5,979 nt of DNA. Source: Bacteroidales bacterium. Lineage in GTDB: Bacteria > Bacteroidota > Bacteroidia > Bacteroidales > VadinHA17. The position numbers and the translations under genes are program-made. The notes beneath the pieces are model-generated. The model saw only the letters and a list, made by a program, of their open reading frames with translations. It was not told where the DNA came from and made no database searches. Each line of letters opens with the position of its first letter. Within the stretch, counting starts at the first letter, position 1. The stretch is taken from the NCBI GenBank assembly GCA_029935275.1, contig JAOZKQ010000136.1:1-5979 (forward strand). Reading direction: 5' to 3'. Positions 1 through 5,979 of the stretch are shown piece by piece.

Positions 1-498
1 ATAATCTTTATAAACACCCCAGGAATAATAATCGCCCGGTAAAGGGTTCTCAAGGGCAAAGAGTCCAATATGAAAGAGTTGTTTGTCCTGATCATCAACA
101 TAAAACTGTATGGAGTCAATATTGGGCATTCTTGGCATTGTAGATATAGCCTCATAAATTTGGTTTTCTGTTTCAACTTTTAATTTGTATTCCTTCCCTG
201 GTATTCCGGCAAAGGAAATGGTTGATACGTATAACCCTGACCTGATTGGGGTAAAAGTATATTCAAAGTCTGAATCCAGTATTGTTACAATGGCACCTGT
301 TACCGGTTCCATAGGTATTGAGTCATAATAAGCACTGGTTTTACTTATTTTAACAAACTGGTTCCGGAAGGTGGATGAAACGACACCCTCAATTACAATT
401 TTAGTTTCTCCTTCATCCAGTTCTAAATCAATTTTCTCAGAACATTTCCAGATTAAAGGAATGATAAGAATGAATATAAGGTATTTATAGATTTTCAT
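1..498 (-). CDS. DUF4249-like surface lipoprotein, N-terminal part (3' end beyond left edge)
   Basis: An open frame of 166 codons runs from an ATG at 498 to the left edge without a stop, so the gene is cut by the window. The N-terminus is a short basic and hydrophobic stretch (MKIYKYLIFILIIPLIWKC) ending in a Cys at residue 19, which fits a lipoprotein signal peptide although the Trp-Lys before the Cys make a poor lipobox. The segment after it (IDLELDEGETKIVIEG, then a GAIVTILD stretch, an STISFAGIPGKEYKL stretch and STMPRMPNIDSI) has the layout I associate with DUF4249 proteins, Bacteroidota lipoproteins usually encoded next to TonB-dependent receptors. Biochemical function is unknown; a role as surface partner of the receptor is inference from position. 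The gene starts three bases after the receptor stop codon. Family assignment is from recall of the pattern, not a search. Confidence 0.8.
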   Translation of the reverse strand, partial: MKIYKYLIFILIIPLIWKCSEKIDLELDEGETKIVIEGVVSSTFRNQFVKISKTSAYYDSIPMEPVTGAIVTILDSDFEYTFTPIRSGLYVSTISFAGIPGKEYKLKVETENQIYEAISTMPRMPNIDSIQFYVDDQDKQLFHIGLFALENPLPGDYYSWGVYKDY

Positions 499-504
499 TT
501 ATCA
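496..504 (-). promoter_or_regulatory. tandem stops abutting the next start (TGATAAATG)
   Basis: On the minus strand the receptor stop TGA (504-502) is followed at once by an in-frame TAA (501-499) and then by the ATG of the lipoprotein gene (498-496). No Shine-Dalgarno sequence is visible. The arrangement suggests that ribosomes ending on the receptor message reinitiate on the lipoprotein, so the two proteins are made together. The juxtaposition is seen directly; the coupling is inferred. Confidence 0.6.
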
Positions 505-2862
505 GAATTTAAAATTATAGCTTATCGAAGGAACAATTGAGAATAAATAAAGCTTATATGCCTCTGTTACTAATGGATTATTCTCATCGGATTTAAAATA
601 AACAATCCATGTATTTTTCCTGTTATATGCATTGTAAATTGCAAAGTTCCATTCCCCGTAAAACTTTTTTCCCGGACGCACTTTCCCTTTCCTTGTCGCA
701 CTTAAATCCAATCGATGATAGGGTGGGAGCCGATAAGCATTTCGTTCAGAATACATGGGTAAAATAACATTTCCGAACTCGTATTTGCCAACCGGCAGAG
801 TAGTTGGTGAACCACTTAAAAATATCCATAGAGCTGAGAATTCCCATTTATTACCCGTATCGTATGAAAGCAGAAGTGACAGGTCATGCCTGCGATCATT
901 ATTTGCCGGAAAAGCTTGTCCGTTATTAATATCAGGAAATACCTTAGTTACCTTTGACAGAGTGTAGCTAATAAGTCCCTGCCAGTTACCTGTCTTTTTT
1001 TGTATAAGAAATTCCAATCCATAGGCTTCAGCTTTTCCGAATCTGAGTTCTCCTTCTAATTCAGGATTTAGTATGATATCAGCATGATCTTTATAGTCCA
1101 GTTGATTCCCGAGTCTTTTATAATATCCTTCGATTGAGAACTTTATTGCTTTCCCTAAAACATATTTTTGGTAACCAAGTGCAAATTGATCGGCAAACTG
1201 GGGCTTTATGTTTGGCCCGGAGGGTAGCCAGATGTCTAATGGTGTACCGGTGGTAGTATTAGAGATTAGGTGGAGAAATTGTACCATATGTGAATAGCCG
1301 GCTTTTATTACAGCATGGCCGGGCAAAACATAATTCAGGCTGATTCTGGGTTCAAATCCGGCATACTGATTGTATACTTCGCCTTTAGCATAATAGCTTG
1401 AATCAATTTTATTGAAGTTTTCATCAAAATTATATACTGTAGCTTCTCCAATATTTTGGAAAAGAGAGGCTCTTAAACCATAAGATACAGACAGGTTTGA
1501 GCTAATTGTCTGATCGTTTCCTATGTAAACCGAATGTTCCAGGATGTTATTACTGGGTACGGCAAAGTTATTGAAAATGGAGGAATCACTTGCAGATATA
1601 GTATATCCAGGATTAAAATGCTGGTAAGAGGAGGAAAGTCCAAAGGTGATTGTGTTCTTTGGGTTCAGGTACCAGGTAAAATCATATTTAATTTTCAGGT
1701 CAGCAAGGGATGAATTCCATTCTACACCCGAAAGATTACTTGTTTGTCCTAATCTGTAGCTATAACTACTGGCTATTACAGAAAGATTTGAGAATAATTT
1801 TGGGGAAAAAATATGATTCCACCTAAATGTACCACTAATGTTTCCCCAGGTAACATAATAATCATTTTTGTACTTAAAAACATCCCTGCCTAAATACCCT
1901 GAAAGGAAAAACTTATTTTTTTCGTTTAATTGATAATTCGCTTTTATATAAGAATCAAAAAAGTAAATTCTATTATCCCTGACCTCCTCATTTTTCAGCA
2001 GGGGTAAGAAAATATCGGCATAGGACCTTCTTCCTGAGATTAGAATACTCCCTTTCCCTTTAAAAACAGGTATTTCAAGGCTAAGCCTGCTTGCGATGGT
2101 CCCTATTCCACCATAACCGGTAAATTGGGACTTATTACCATCTTTCAGGTTTACCTCAAGTAATGAAGATAAGCGGCCACCATATTTAGCAGGGAAAATT
2201 CCTTTATAAATTTGAGTGCTTTTCAGTATATCAGAATTAAAAATAGAAAAGAAGCCGAGCAGGTGTGAGGGGTTATAGATGGTTGCTTCATCCAGAATAA
2301 TAAGGTTTTGGTCATAATTACCCCCTCTTACATTAAAGTTTGATAAACCTTCTCCGGTAGCCTGTATGCCCGGAAGTAGTTGAATAGCTTTGATCAGGTC
2401 TGACTCTCCGGATAATGAGGGGATTTTCTTTAAATCCTGATTATTGATTTGGATCATTCCCATTCTAAGTGAGGCAATTTCCTGATCGTATTCCTTTGAG
2501 CTTACCTGAACACTTTCTAATGTATTCAGTTTGGGTTTCAGAATGATATTTTGAAAAATATCTGATGTAAGGGTCACTTCCAGAGAATCAGTTTCGAAAG
2601 CTATAAATGAAAAGTACAGTATGTGTTTTCCTTCCTTTAAACTAATGGAATAATATCCATAAGTATTGGATGTAGTACCAGCAAGCTGTCCCCTGGTGAA
2701 AATATTTGCTCCAATAAGTACTTCTCCTTTGTCATCCCTGATGTGTCCGCTTATTGTGAAGGTTTTTGACCTGCCTGCAGTATTTTGTGGATAAGCCTGA
2801 AACGAAAAACAGAATAAAAAGATAAGCAATACCTTTTTTTTATGTTTTAATAGTGCTTTCAT
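502..2862 (-). CDS. TonB-dependent outer-membrane receptor with N-terminal carboxypeptidase-regulatory-like domain
   Basis: This 786-residue protein should take up an unidentified ligand across the outer membrane using energy from TonB-ExbBD. Residues 1-26 form a signal peptide: basic KHKKK, hydrophobic VLLIFLFCFSF, probable cleavage after AYPQ. Residues 36-110 are a beta-sandwich of the carboxypeptidase-D regulatory-like type (ISGHIRDDKGEVLIGANIF, then TTSNTYGYYSI). A possible TonB-box-like stretch, LESVQVSS, lies at 115-122. The plug follows at about 130-240, with LPGIQATGEG, FNVRGG at 176-181, a LIILDEATIYNPSHLLGFF segment and FPAKYGGRLSS from 223. The rest is beta-barrel ending in a terminal Phe (SYNFKF), as outer-membrane barrels do. 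Length and the lack of a SusD-like neighbour argue against a SusC glycan receptor; the partner here is the DUF4249-like lipoprotein. The substrate cannot be read from the sequence. The ATG at 2862 directly precedes the signal peptide and fits well. Confidence 0.93.
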   Translation of the reverse strand: MKALLKHKKKVLLIFLFCFSFQAYPQNTAGRSKTFTISGHIRDDKGEVLIGANIFTRGQLAGTTSNTYGYYSISLKEGKHILYFSFIAFETDSLEVTLTSDIFQNIILKPKLNTLESVQVSSKEYDQEIASLRMGMIQINNQDLKKIPSLSGESDLIKAIQLLPGIQATGEGLSNFNVRGGNYDQNLIILDEATIYNPSHLLGFFSIFNSDILKSTQIYKGIFPAKYGGRLSSLLEVNLKDGNKSQFTGYGGIGTIASRLSLEIPVFKGKGSILISGRRSYADIFLPLLKNEEVRDNRIYFFDSYIKANYQLNEKNKFFLSGYLGRDVFKYKNDYYVTWGNISGTFRWNHIFSPKLFSNLSVIASSYSYRLGQTSNLSGVEWNSSLADLKIKYDFTWYLNPKNTITFGLSSSYQHFNPGYTISASDSSIFNNFAVPSNNILEHSVYIGNDQTISSNLSVSYGLRASLFQNIGEATVYNFDENFNKIDSSYYAKGEVYNQYAGFEPRISLNYVLPGHAVIKAGYSHMVQFLHLISNTTTGTPLDIWLPSGPNIKPQFADQFALGYQKYVLGKAIKFSIEGYYKRLGNQLDYKDHADIILNPELEGELRFGKAEAYGLEFLIQKKTGNWQGLISYTLSKVTKVFPDINNGQAFPANNDRRHDLSLLLSYDTGNKWEFSALWIFLSGSPTTLPVGKYEFGNVILPMYSERNAYRLPPYHRLDLSATRKGKVRPGKKFYGEWNFAIYNAYNRKNTWIVYFKSDENNPLVTEAYKLYLFSIVPSISYNFKF

Positions 2863-2879
2863 CCGGACTGGTTATTTTT

Positions 2880-2936
2880 ACATAGTTATTTTTAGTATTT
2901 CAAAATATTGTTAACACTAAAAGTAATTGGCTATGT
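2880..2936 (-). repeat. imperfect inverted repeat / stem-loop between lnt and receptor gene
   Basis: In minus-strand sense the left arm is ACATAG-CCAA-TTACTTTTAGT and the right arm is ACTAAAAATAA-CTATGT, around a 19-base loop. The outer six base pairs are perfect, and the inner eleven have one C-A mismatch. A four-base CCAA bulge lies on the left arm. The outer arm contains the lnt stop codon TAG (2933-2931). No T-run follows in the sense direction (AAAAATAACC comes next), so it is not a standard intrinsic terminator. It could be a message-stability or processing hairpin, a site for a DNA-binding protein, or chance pairing in AT-rich sequence. Confidence 0.45.
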
Positions 2937-4553
2937 TTGTTTTTTCTTCTTAATAAGTAAAGCTACAATGGTGTAAAGAAAAATAAGTGCTGCGAAGAAG
3001 GATAAAATCCGGGAAATGAAATTTCCATGTTTTACATAATATGTAATTTTTTCATTTGAATTAATGACTCCTTTAATCACAGCAGGTTCCCACCAGTTGG
3101 TGGCTTGTAATATTTCACCTTTCTGGTTAATAAAACAAGAGATTCCTGTATTTGCTGATCTTGCAAAACTACGTCTGGTCTCGATAGCCCGTAAACTTGA
3201 ATATGTAAGGTGCTGCTTATAACCGGGTGTGTTCCCCCACCAGCCATCATTGGTTATGACAAATAAAATATTTGCCCCTTTTTTTATGTAATCGGTAACA
3301 AATTCACCATAAATAGATTCATAACATATTAATGTGCCTACTTTTGCAGGTCCCTGAGGGTCATTTAGCGTACTTCTTTCTTTTTGTGTTCCATAACTCC
3401 CGGTTGATCCGCCAATATTTATTATGAGCTTTTCCAAACTTTTGATTATTTTTAGTGAGGGCATTTTTTCCACTCCAATCACTAATTTCGATTTGTGATA
3501 AACCTGATATTTATTTGTTTTGTCAACCTGGACACTTGCATTATAAGAATCCCACCAGGCATCGGCATCCCTGAATTGCCTGGCTGTAACCGTTGGTTGG
3601 CTAACTTTGCCATAATTGTACATTGATTGTATTCCAAGAATAAATTTTGCTTTAGGATATTGATTTACAAAATCCTTGATTTGAAGGATGTAAGGGTTTA
3701 TTCCCAGGCTGTTTTCCCACATATTGTTATCTAATGCAGTTTCCGGACCAACTATATACTCAGTTTCCGGCCCGGTCATAGAGTCCGCCAGCCTTAATAT
3801 AATATCTAATTGTTCCTGGGTTGAGAGCCCTCCAAATTTCTCATTATAAGGATCAATATTTGGCTGAACTATTACAATCTCATAAGGGTTTTTTGTTTCT
3901 GTATACGTATAAAACCTGATAAGTGAGTAAGAGATTGGCAGAAATATAAGAATTATTAAAAAGACAAGTTCTAATACTTTTTTTCTTAGTGTTCCCAGGT
4001 GGACATACCCTGAAATAATAAGCAATAGTAAAATATTAATGGACAGGATCCAGGGTGTAGCACTGAGTGAACCGGTAAGTTCAAACCATTGAATCAGCTT
4101 TATGTCTTTTGCTAATCCGTTTCCAATATTAAGCCAGGGCCAGGATACGGTAACATGCATGTAAAGGTATTCAAAGCTTGTCCAGTAAACTACAAGACTA
4201 AAATATCCAATTCGGTTTCCCAGGGCACGGTGGGTAATATGGAAAAGCCAGAATACTATGGCCATGAAGAGTGAATTTAAAACGAATGCTACAATTGCAC
4301 CTGCCATTGTAGCATTTACTATCCAATAGGTAGTCGCCAGGTTCCAGATTAAGAAAACTATGTAAGCATATAAGAATGCTACAACTGAACGGTTTTTTTC
4401 CTTGTTTTCATAATAATATCGTTCAATTACTAAAAGAGGGATAAATGCAATAAGCAGGATTATCCCTGAAAAACCAGTGTTCCAGGGTAAAATTAAAAGC
4501 AATGCACTTAGACCTGCAAGAATAAAGCGATGACTTTTTTTTAATGCGCCCAT
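2931..4553 (-). CDS. lnt: apolipoprotein N-acyltransferase
   Basis: Lnt is the inner-membrane enzyme that moves an acyl chain from a phospholipid to the free amino group of the N-terminal Cys of diacylated lipoproteins, the last step of lipoprotein maturation. The 540-residue protein has about seven hydrophobic segments within residues 10-215, a nitrilase-like periplasmic domain at about 225-505, and a last membrane segment near 512-534 followed by KKKK. The catalytic triad of the family is present: Glu271 in VGPETA, Lys354 in YHKSKLV and Cys410 in GTLICYES. Further family hallmarks are NDGWWG (435-440), the QHL-RAIETRR region and the SANTGIS segment. Length is close to the 512 residues of the E. 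coli enzyme. In the usual lysine-loop pattern (HLVPFGE) the Pro is Ile here, giving KLVIGVE, but the Glu (362) is kept. The gene is 61 bp downstream of the transporter and 68 bp upstream of the receptor gene, all on one strand. Confidence 0.96.
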   Translation of the reverse strand: MGALKKSHRFILAGLSALLLILPWNTGFSGIILLIAFIPLLVIERYYYENKEKNRSVVAFLYAYIVFLIWNLATTYWIVNATMAGAIVAFVLNSLFMAIVFWLFHITHRALGNRIGYFSLVVYWTSFEYLYMHVTVSWPWLNIGNGLAKDIKLIQWFELTGSLSATPWILSINILLLLIISGYVHLGTLRKKVLELVFLIILIFLPISYSLIRFYTYTETKNPYEIVIVQPNIDPYNEKFGGLSTQEQLDIILRLADSMTGPETEYIVGPETALDNNMWENSLGINPYILQIKDFVNQYPKAKFILGIQSMYNYGKVSQPTVTARQFRDADAWWDSYNASVQVDKTNKYQVYHKSKLVIGVEKMPSLKIIKSLEKLIINIGGSTGSYGTQKERSTLNDPQGPAKVGTLICYESIYGEFVTDYIKKGANILFVITNDGWWGNTPGYKQHLTYSSLRAIETRRSFARSANTGISCFINQKGEILQATNWWEPAVIKGVINSNEKITYYVKHGNFISRILSFFAALIFLYTIVALLIKKKKQT

Positions 4554-4592
4554 AAGCTAAAATATTTTTTAATGGTCTGTCAATTACGTACT

Positions 4593-4625
4593 TAAACTTA
4601 CAAAACCATTGGTTCTAAACATCAA
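4593..4625 (-). promoter_or_regulatory. weak promoter candidate for lnt
   Basis: On the minus strand a TTG (4625-4623) lies 22 bases before TAAGTTTA (4600-4593). This matches the Bacteroidota form TTG-spacer-TAnnTTTG except for the last G. A start site would fall roughly 35 bases before the lnt ATG. The upstream element overlaps the last codons of the transporter gene. The match is incomplete and the sequence AT-rich, so lnt may simply be read through from the transporter. Confidence 0.25.
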
Positions 4626-5505
4626 TTAATTTTTTCTTATTTACAAGGGAAATGCCAATAAGGATAACAATAATCCAAAGAATATCTTCAACCATAATTT
4701 TCTCACCATCAGAAATTCCCCAAAAGATAGCAAAAACCGGAATAATATATGTGACCGATGAAGCAAAGATAGCGGTTGTATATTTAATAAGAATATTAAA
4801 CAGGACTACGGCAAATACTGAGCCGAAAAGAGAAAGTATTACAATATAACCAAAGCTTTCCATGGCCTCAGGTTGTGAAAAGCTTTCATTCAAATTGATA
4901 AATAGCAGATTTATACCCGCAAAAGGCCCAATAAAAAGGAAAGATAAGGCGGCGATACTTACTCCATCAAGGTTTTTTAGATTAAATTTTATTTCATTAA
5001 TAGTTAATCCATAACAAATTGTAGCTGCCACAACAAATAAGGCATAACCACCAGTTGTCATATTAAATCCTCCTGAACCCCCCTTATAGATAAGGCCTAC
5101 TGCACCAATAAATCCCAGAAATAATCCAATAATATTTATGAATTTAACATGACTTTTATAGAAAAAGAGTCCAATTATAAGTGTGAATAAGGGGGCAAGG
5201 GAATTTAAAATTCCAGCTAATGAACTGTCAATTTGAGTTTGTGCTTTAGCAAAAAGAAAAGCAGGAATGGCATTGCCAATAATACCAACAATCAATAAAG
5301 ATTTTAAATTAGCTTTATTTATTTTTTTTATTCTGGTAATAATAATAGGGAAAAAGAAGAGAAAAGTCAGAAATATGCGGAGGGATGCCACCTGGTTATT
5401 AGAGAAAGACAGGAGTGCCTTTTTCATGAGTATAAAAGAAGTTCCCCAGGTAAGGGCAATAATGAATAAGATGGCCCATTGCCATTGCTTTTTTCTTAAG
5501 TCCAT
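4615..5505 (-). CDS. EamA/DMT-superfamily membrane transporter
   Basis: This 296-residue, very hydrophobic protein has about ten predicted membrane helices in two five-helix repeats, the build of EamA (drug/metabolite transporter) proteins of the inner membrane. Helices lie near residues 11-29, 36-57, 68-88, 93-114, 123-141, 153-169, 183-203, 218-238, 244-263 and 274-289. Typical EamA signatures are TWGTSF at 19-24, the SLAGILNSLAPLFTLIIG segment before residue 112, and its second-repeat counterpart ASSVTYIIPVFAIFWG near 248-263. The protein ends in a basic tail (NKKKLIDV). Family members export amino acids, metabolites or drugs; the substrate cannot be assigned. I chose the ATG at 5505. The frame can be extended to a TTG at 5526, but that codon overlaps a strong promoter element and adds only a polar heptapeptide. 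Transcription diverges from the aldehyde dehydrogenase gene. Confidence 0.9.
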   Translation of the reverse strand: MDLRKKQWQWAILFIIALTWGTSFILMKKALLSFSNNQVASLRIFLTFLFFFPIIITRIKKINKANLKSLLIVGIIGNAIPAFLFAKAQTQIDSSLAGILNSLAPLFTLIIGLFFYKSHVKFINIIGLFLGFIGAVGLIYKGGSGGFNMTTGGYALFVVAATICYGLTINEIKFNLKNLDGVSIAALSFLFIGPFAGINLLFINLNESFSQPEAMESFGYIVILSLFGSVFAVVLFNILIKYTTAIFASSVTYIIPVFAIFWGISDGEKIMVEDILWIIVILIGISLVNKKKLIDV

Positions 5506-5523
5506 TTTGTTATTTGATTTTAG

Positions 5524-5557
5524 CAAAGATAAATAAATTCCATAGTTTGGAAGAAAA
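5524..5557 (-). promoter_or_regulatory. Bacteroidota-type promoter of the EamA transporter
   Basis: TATCTTTG at 5531-5524 on the minus strand is a perfect match to the Bacteroidota -7 element TAnnTTTG. A weak -33 candidate, TTTTC (5557-5553), lies 21 bases upstream. Transcription would begin near 5518, leaving a leader of only about a dozen bases before the ATG at 5505. The -33 element departs from consensus, and no start site has been measured. Confidence 0.6.
5538..5552. promoter_or_regulatory. candidate operator: inverted repeat TTCCA-N5-TGGAA
   Basis: Perfect five-base arms TTCCA (5538-5542) and TGGAA (5548-5552) flank the spacer TAGTT. The repeat lies between the -33 and -7 candidates of the transporter promoter, a position where a bound protein would block RNA polymerase. 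Further copies of the half-site occur at 5568-5572 and 5615-5619. The repeat is seen directly; its role is inferred, and short arms can arise by chance. Confidence 0.35.
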
Positions 5558-5564
5558 CTTTCTA

Positions 5565-5601
5565 TTTTGGAATAAATTTAGATTGAATTCTGATAACTTT
5601 G
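5565..5601 (+). promoter_or_regulatory. Bacteroidota-type promoter of the aldehyde dehydrogenase gene
   Basis: TAACTTTG at 5594-5601 matches the -7 consensus TAnnTTTG perfectly, and TTTTG at 5565-5569 can serve as the -33 element with a slightly long 24-base spacer. Transcription would start near 5607, giving a leader of about 30 bases before the ATG at 5637. The -33 candidate overlaps a TTTGGAA motif (5566-5572) that is repeated exactly 20 bp away at 5546-5552. Confidence 0.6.
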
Positions 5602-5636
5602 TAGAAACACTTGTTTCCATTTAATTATGTTTTGTT

Positions 5637-5979
5637 ATGAGAGAATATGAAATATTTGTAGGGGGTGAATTTGTTTCTACCAAAAAATCACTGGATGTTT
5701 TAAATCCTTTTACAGGAAACTGTTTCGCAAAAACATTTCTGGCAGGGCAGGAAGAGTTGGAGAAGGCCATACTGGCTGCTAAAAGTGTAGAGGAAGAAAT
5801 GAAATCTATGCCGGTATATAAAAAATACGAATCTTTATTAAGCATCTCTAATGAATTAAAGAGAAAGCGCGCATATCTGGCTGAAACTTTGTCCCGGGAA
5901 TCAGGAAAACCAATCAGGTATGCACTGGGTGAGATTGACAGGGCTGCTCAAACATTTCTTGTAGCTGCTGAAGAATGTA
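5637..5979 (+). CDS. aldehyde dehydrogenase family protein, N-terminal part (continues past right edge)
   Basis: An open frame of 114 codons runs from the ATG at 5637 to the right edge. The start EIFVGGEFVS, then DVLNPFTG at 20-27, ESGKPI at 88-93 and the EIDRAAQTF stretch from 99 followed by AAEE are the usual N-terminal landmarks of NAD(P)-dependent aldehyde dehydrogenases, which oxidise aldehydes to acids in the cytoplasm. The spacing and wording resemble the lactaldehyde / non-phosphorylating glyceraldehyde-3-phosphate dehydrogenase group, but substrate class cannot be settled because the catalytic Cys and Glu and most of the cofactor site lie outside the window. An in-frame TAA at 5622-5624 leaves no earlier ATG in this frame. 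A nearby ATG at 5627 is in another frame and meets a stop after seven codons. No Shine-Dalgarno sequence is seen. Confidence 0.92.
   Translation, partial: MREYEIFVGGEFVSTKKSLDVLNPFTGNCFAKTFLAGQEELEKAILAAKSVEEEMKSMPVYKKYESLLSISNELKRKRAYLAETLSRESGKPIRYALGEIDRAAQTFLVAAEEC

Noticed and set aside
755..967. Plus-strand 70-codon open frame inside the receptor gene
   Set aside because: It lies fully antisense to the well-supported receptor coding sequence and its translation resembles no protein I know.
2834..2841. Eight-base A tracts (minus sense) early in the receptor gene (2841-2834) and in lnt (4542-4535), considered as phase-variable slippage sites
   Set aside because: Tracts of this length encoding Lys pairs are expected in AT-rich genomes, and nothing here shows length variation or a regulatory use.
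2863..2930. Promoter for the receptor gene in the gap after lnt
   Set aside because: No TAnnTTTG element is present in the minus-strand sequence; the nearest string, ATATTTTG, lacks the leading TA at the right spacing.
4604..4614. Palindrome AACCATTGGTT just after the transporter stop, considered as a terminator
   Set aside because: Five-base arms with a single central base cannot form a proper hairpin loop, and no convincing T-run follows.
4652..4849. Plus-strand 65-codon open frame inside the transporter gene
   Set aside because: It is antisense to membrane-helix codons of the transporter, with Ile/Thr-rich low-complexity translation; a frame shadow.
5267..5536. Plus-strand 89-codon open frame over the 5' end of the transporter gene
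   Set aside because: It is antisense to a clear EamA protein, crosses the transporter promoter, and its translation shows no domain.
5621..5845. Minus-strand 74-codon open frame opposite the aldehyde dehydrogenase
   Set aside because: The plus strand carries recognisable aldehyde dehydrogenase sequence; the minus frame is its shadow.

Overview
The window looks like ordinary chromosomal DNA of a member of the Bacteroidota. The evidence is AT-rich composition, a TonB-dependent receptor with an N-terminal carboxypeptidase-regulatory-like domain followed directly by a DUF4249-type lipoprotein, no Shine-Dalgarno sequences before the genes, and promoter elements of the Bacteroidota form TAnnTTTG. 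The genus cannot be told from this window. I saw no RNA gene, insertion sequence, CRISPR array or phage gene, and no gap longer than about 130 bases lacks a gene.

Layout: four genes lie on the minus strand and one on the plus strand. In minus-strand transcription order (right to left) they are an EamA/DMT-family membrane transporter (5505-4615), apolipoprotein N-acyltransferase Lnt (4553-2931), a TonB-dependent outer-membrane receptor (2862-502), and the first 166 codons of a DUF4249-like surface lipoprotein (498 to the left edge). A plus-strand aldehyde dehydrogenase starts at 5637 and runs off the right edge. It is divergent from the transporter across a 131-bp control region holding two back-to-back promoter candidates.

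How the genes may work together: the receptor and lipoprotein genes are three bases apart and are probably one translationally coupled uptake unit of unknown substrate. Lnt, 68 bp upstream of the receptor, completes N-acylation of exported lipoproteins, and the DUF4249 protein would be a client. Whether lnt, receptor and lipoprotein share a transcript is open. An imperfect stem-loop sits in the lnt-receptor gap, and only a weak promoter candidate is visible before lnt. The transporter and aldehyde dehydrogenase have no obvious link to the envelope genes.

No clearly new system is evident. The most checkable oddities are clustered TTCCA/TGGAA half-sites in the divergent promoter region, the stem-loop between lnt and the receptor gene, the coupled receptor-DUF4249 pair, and a transporter start codon that automated calling would probably place too far upstream.
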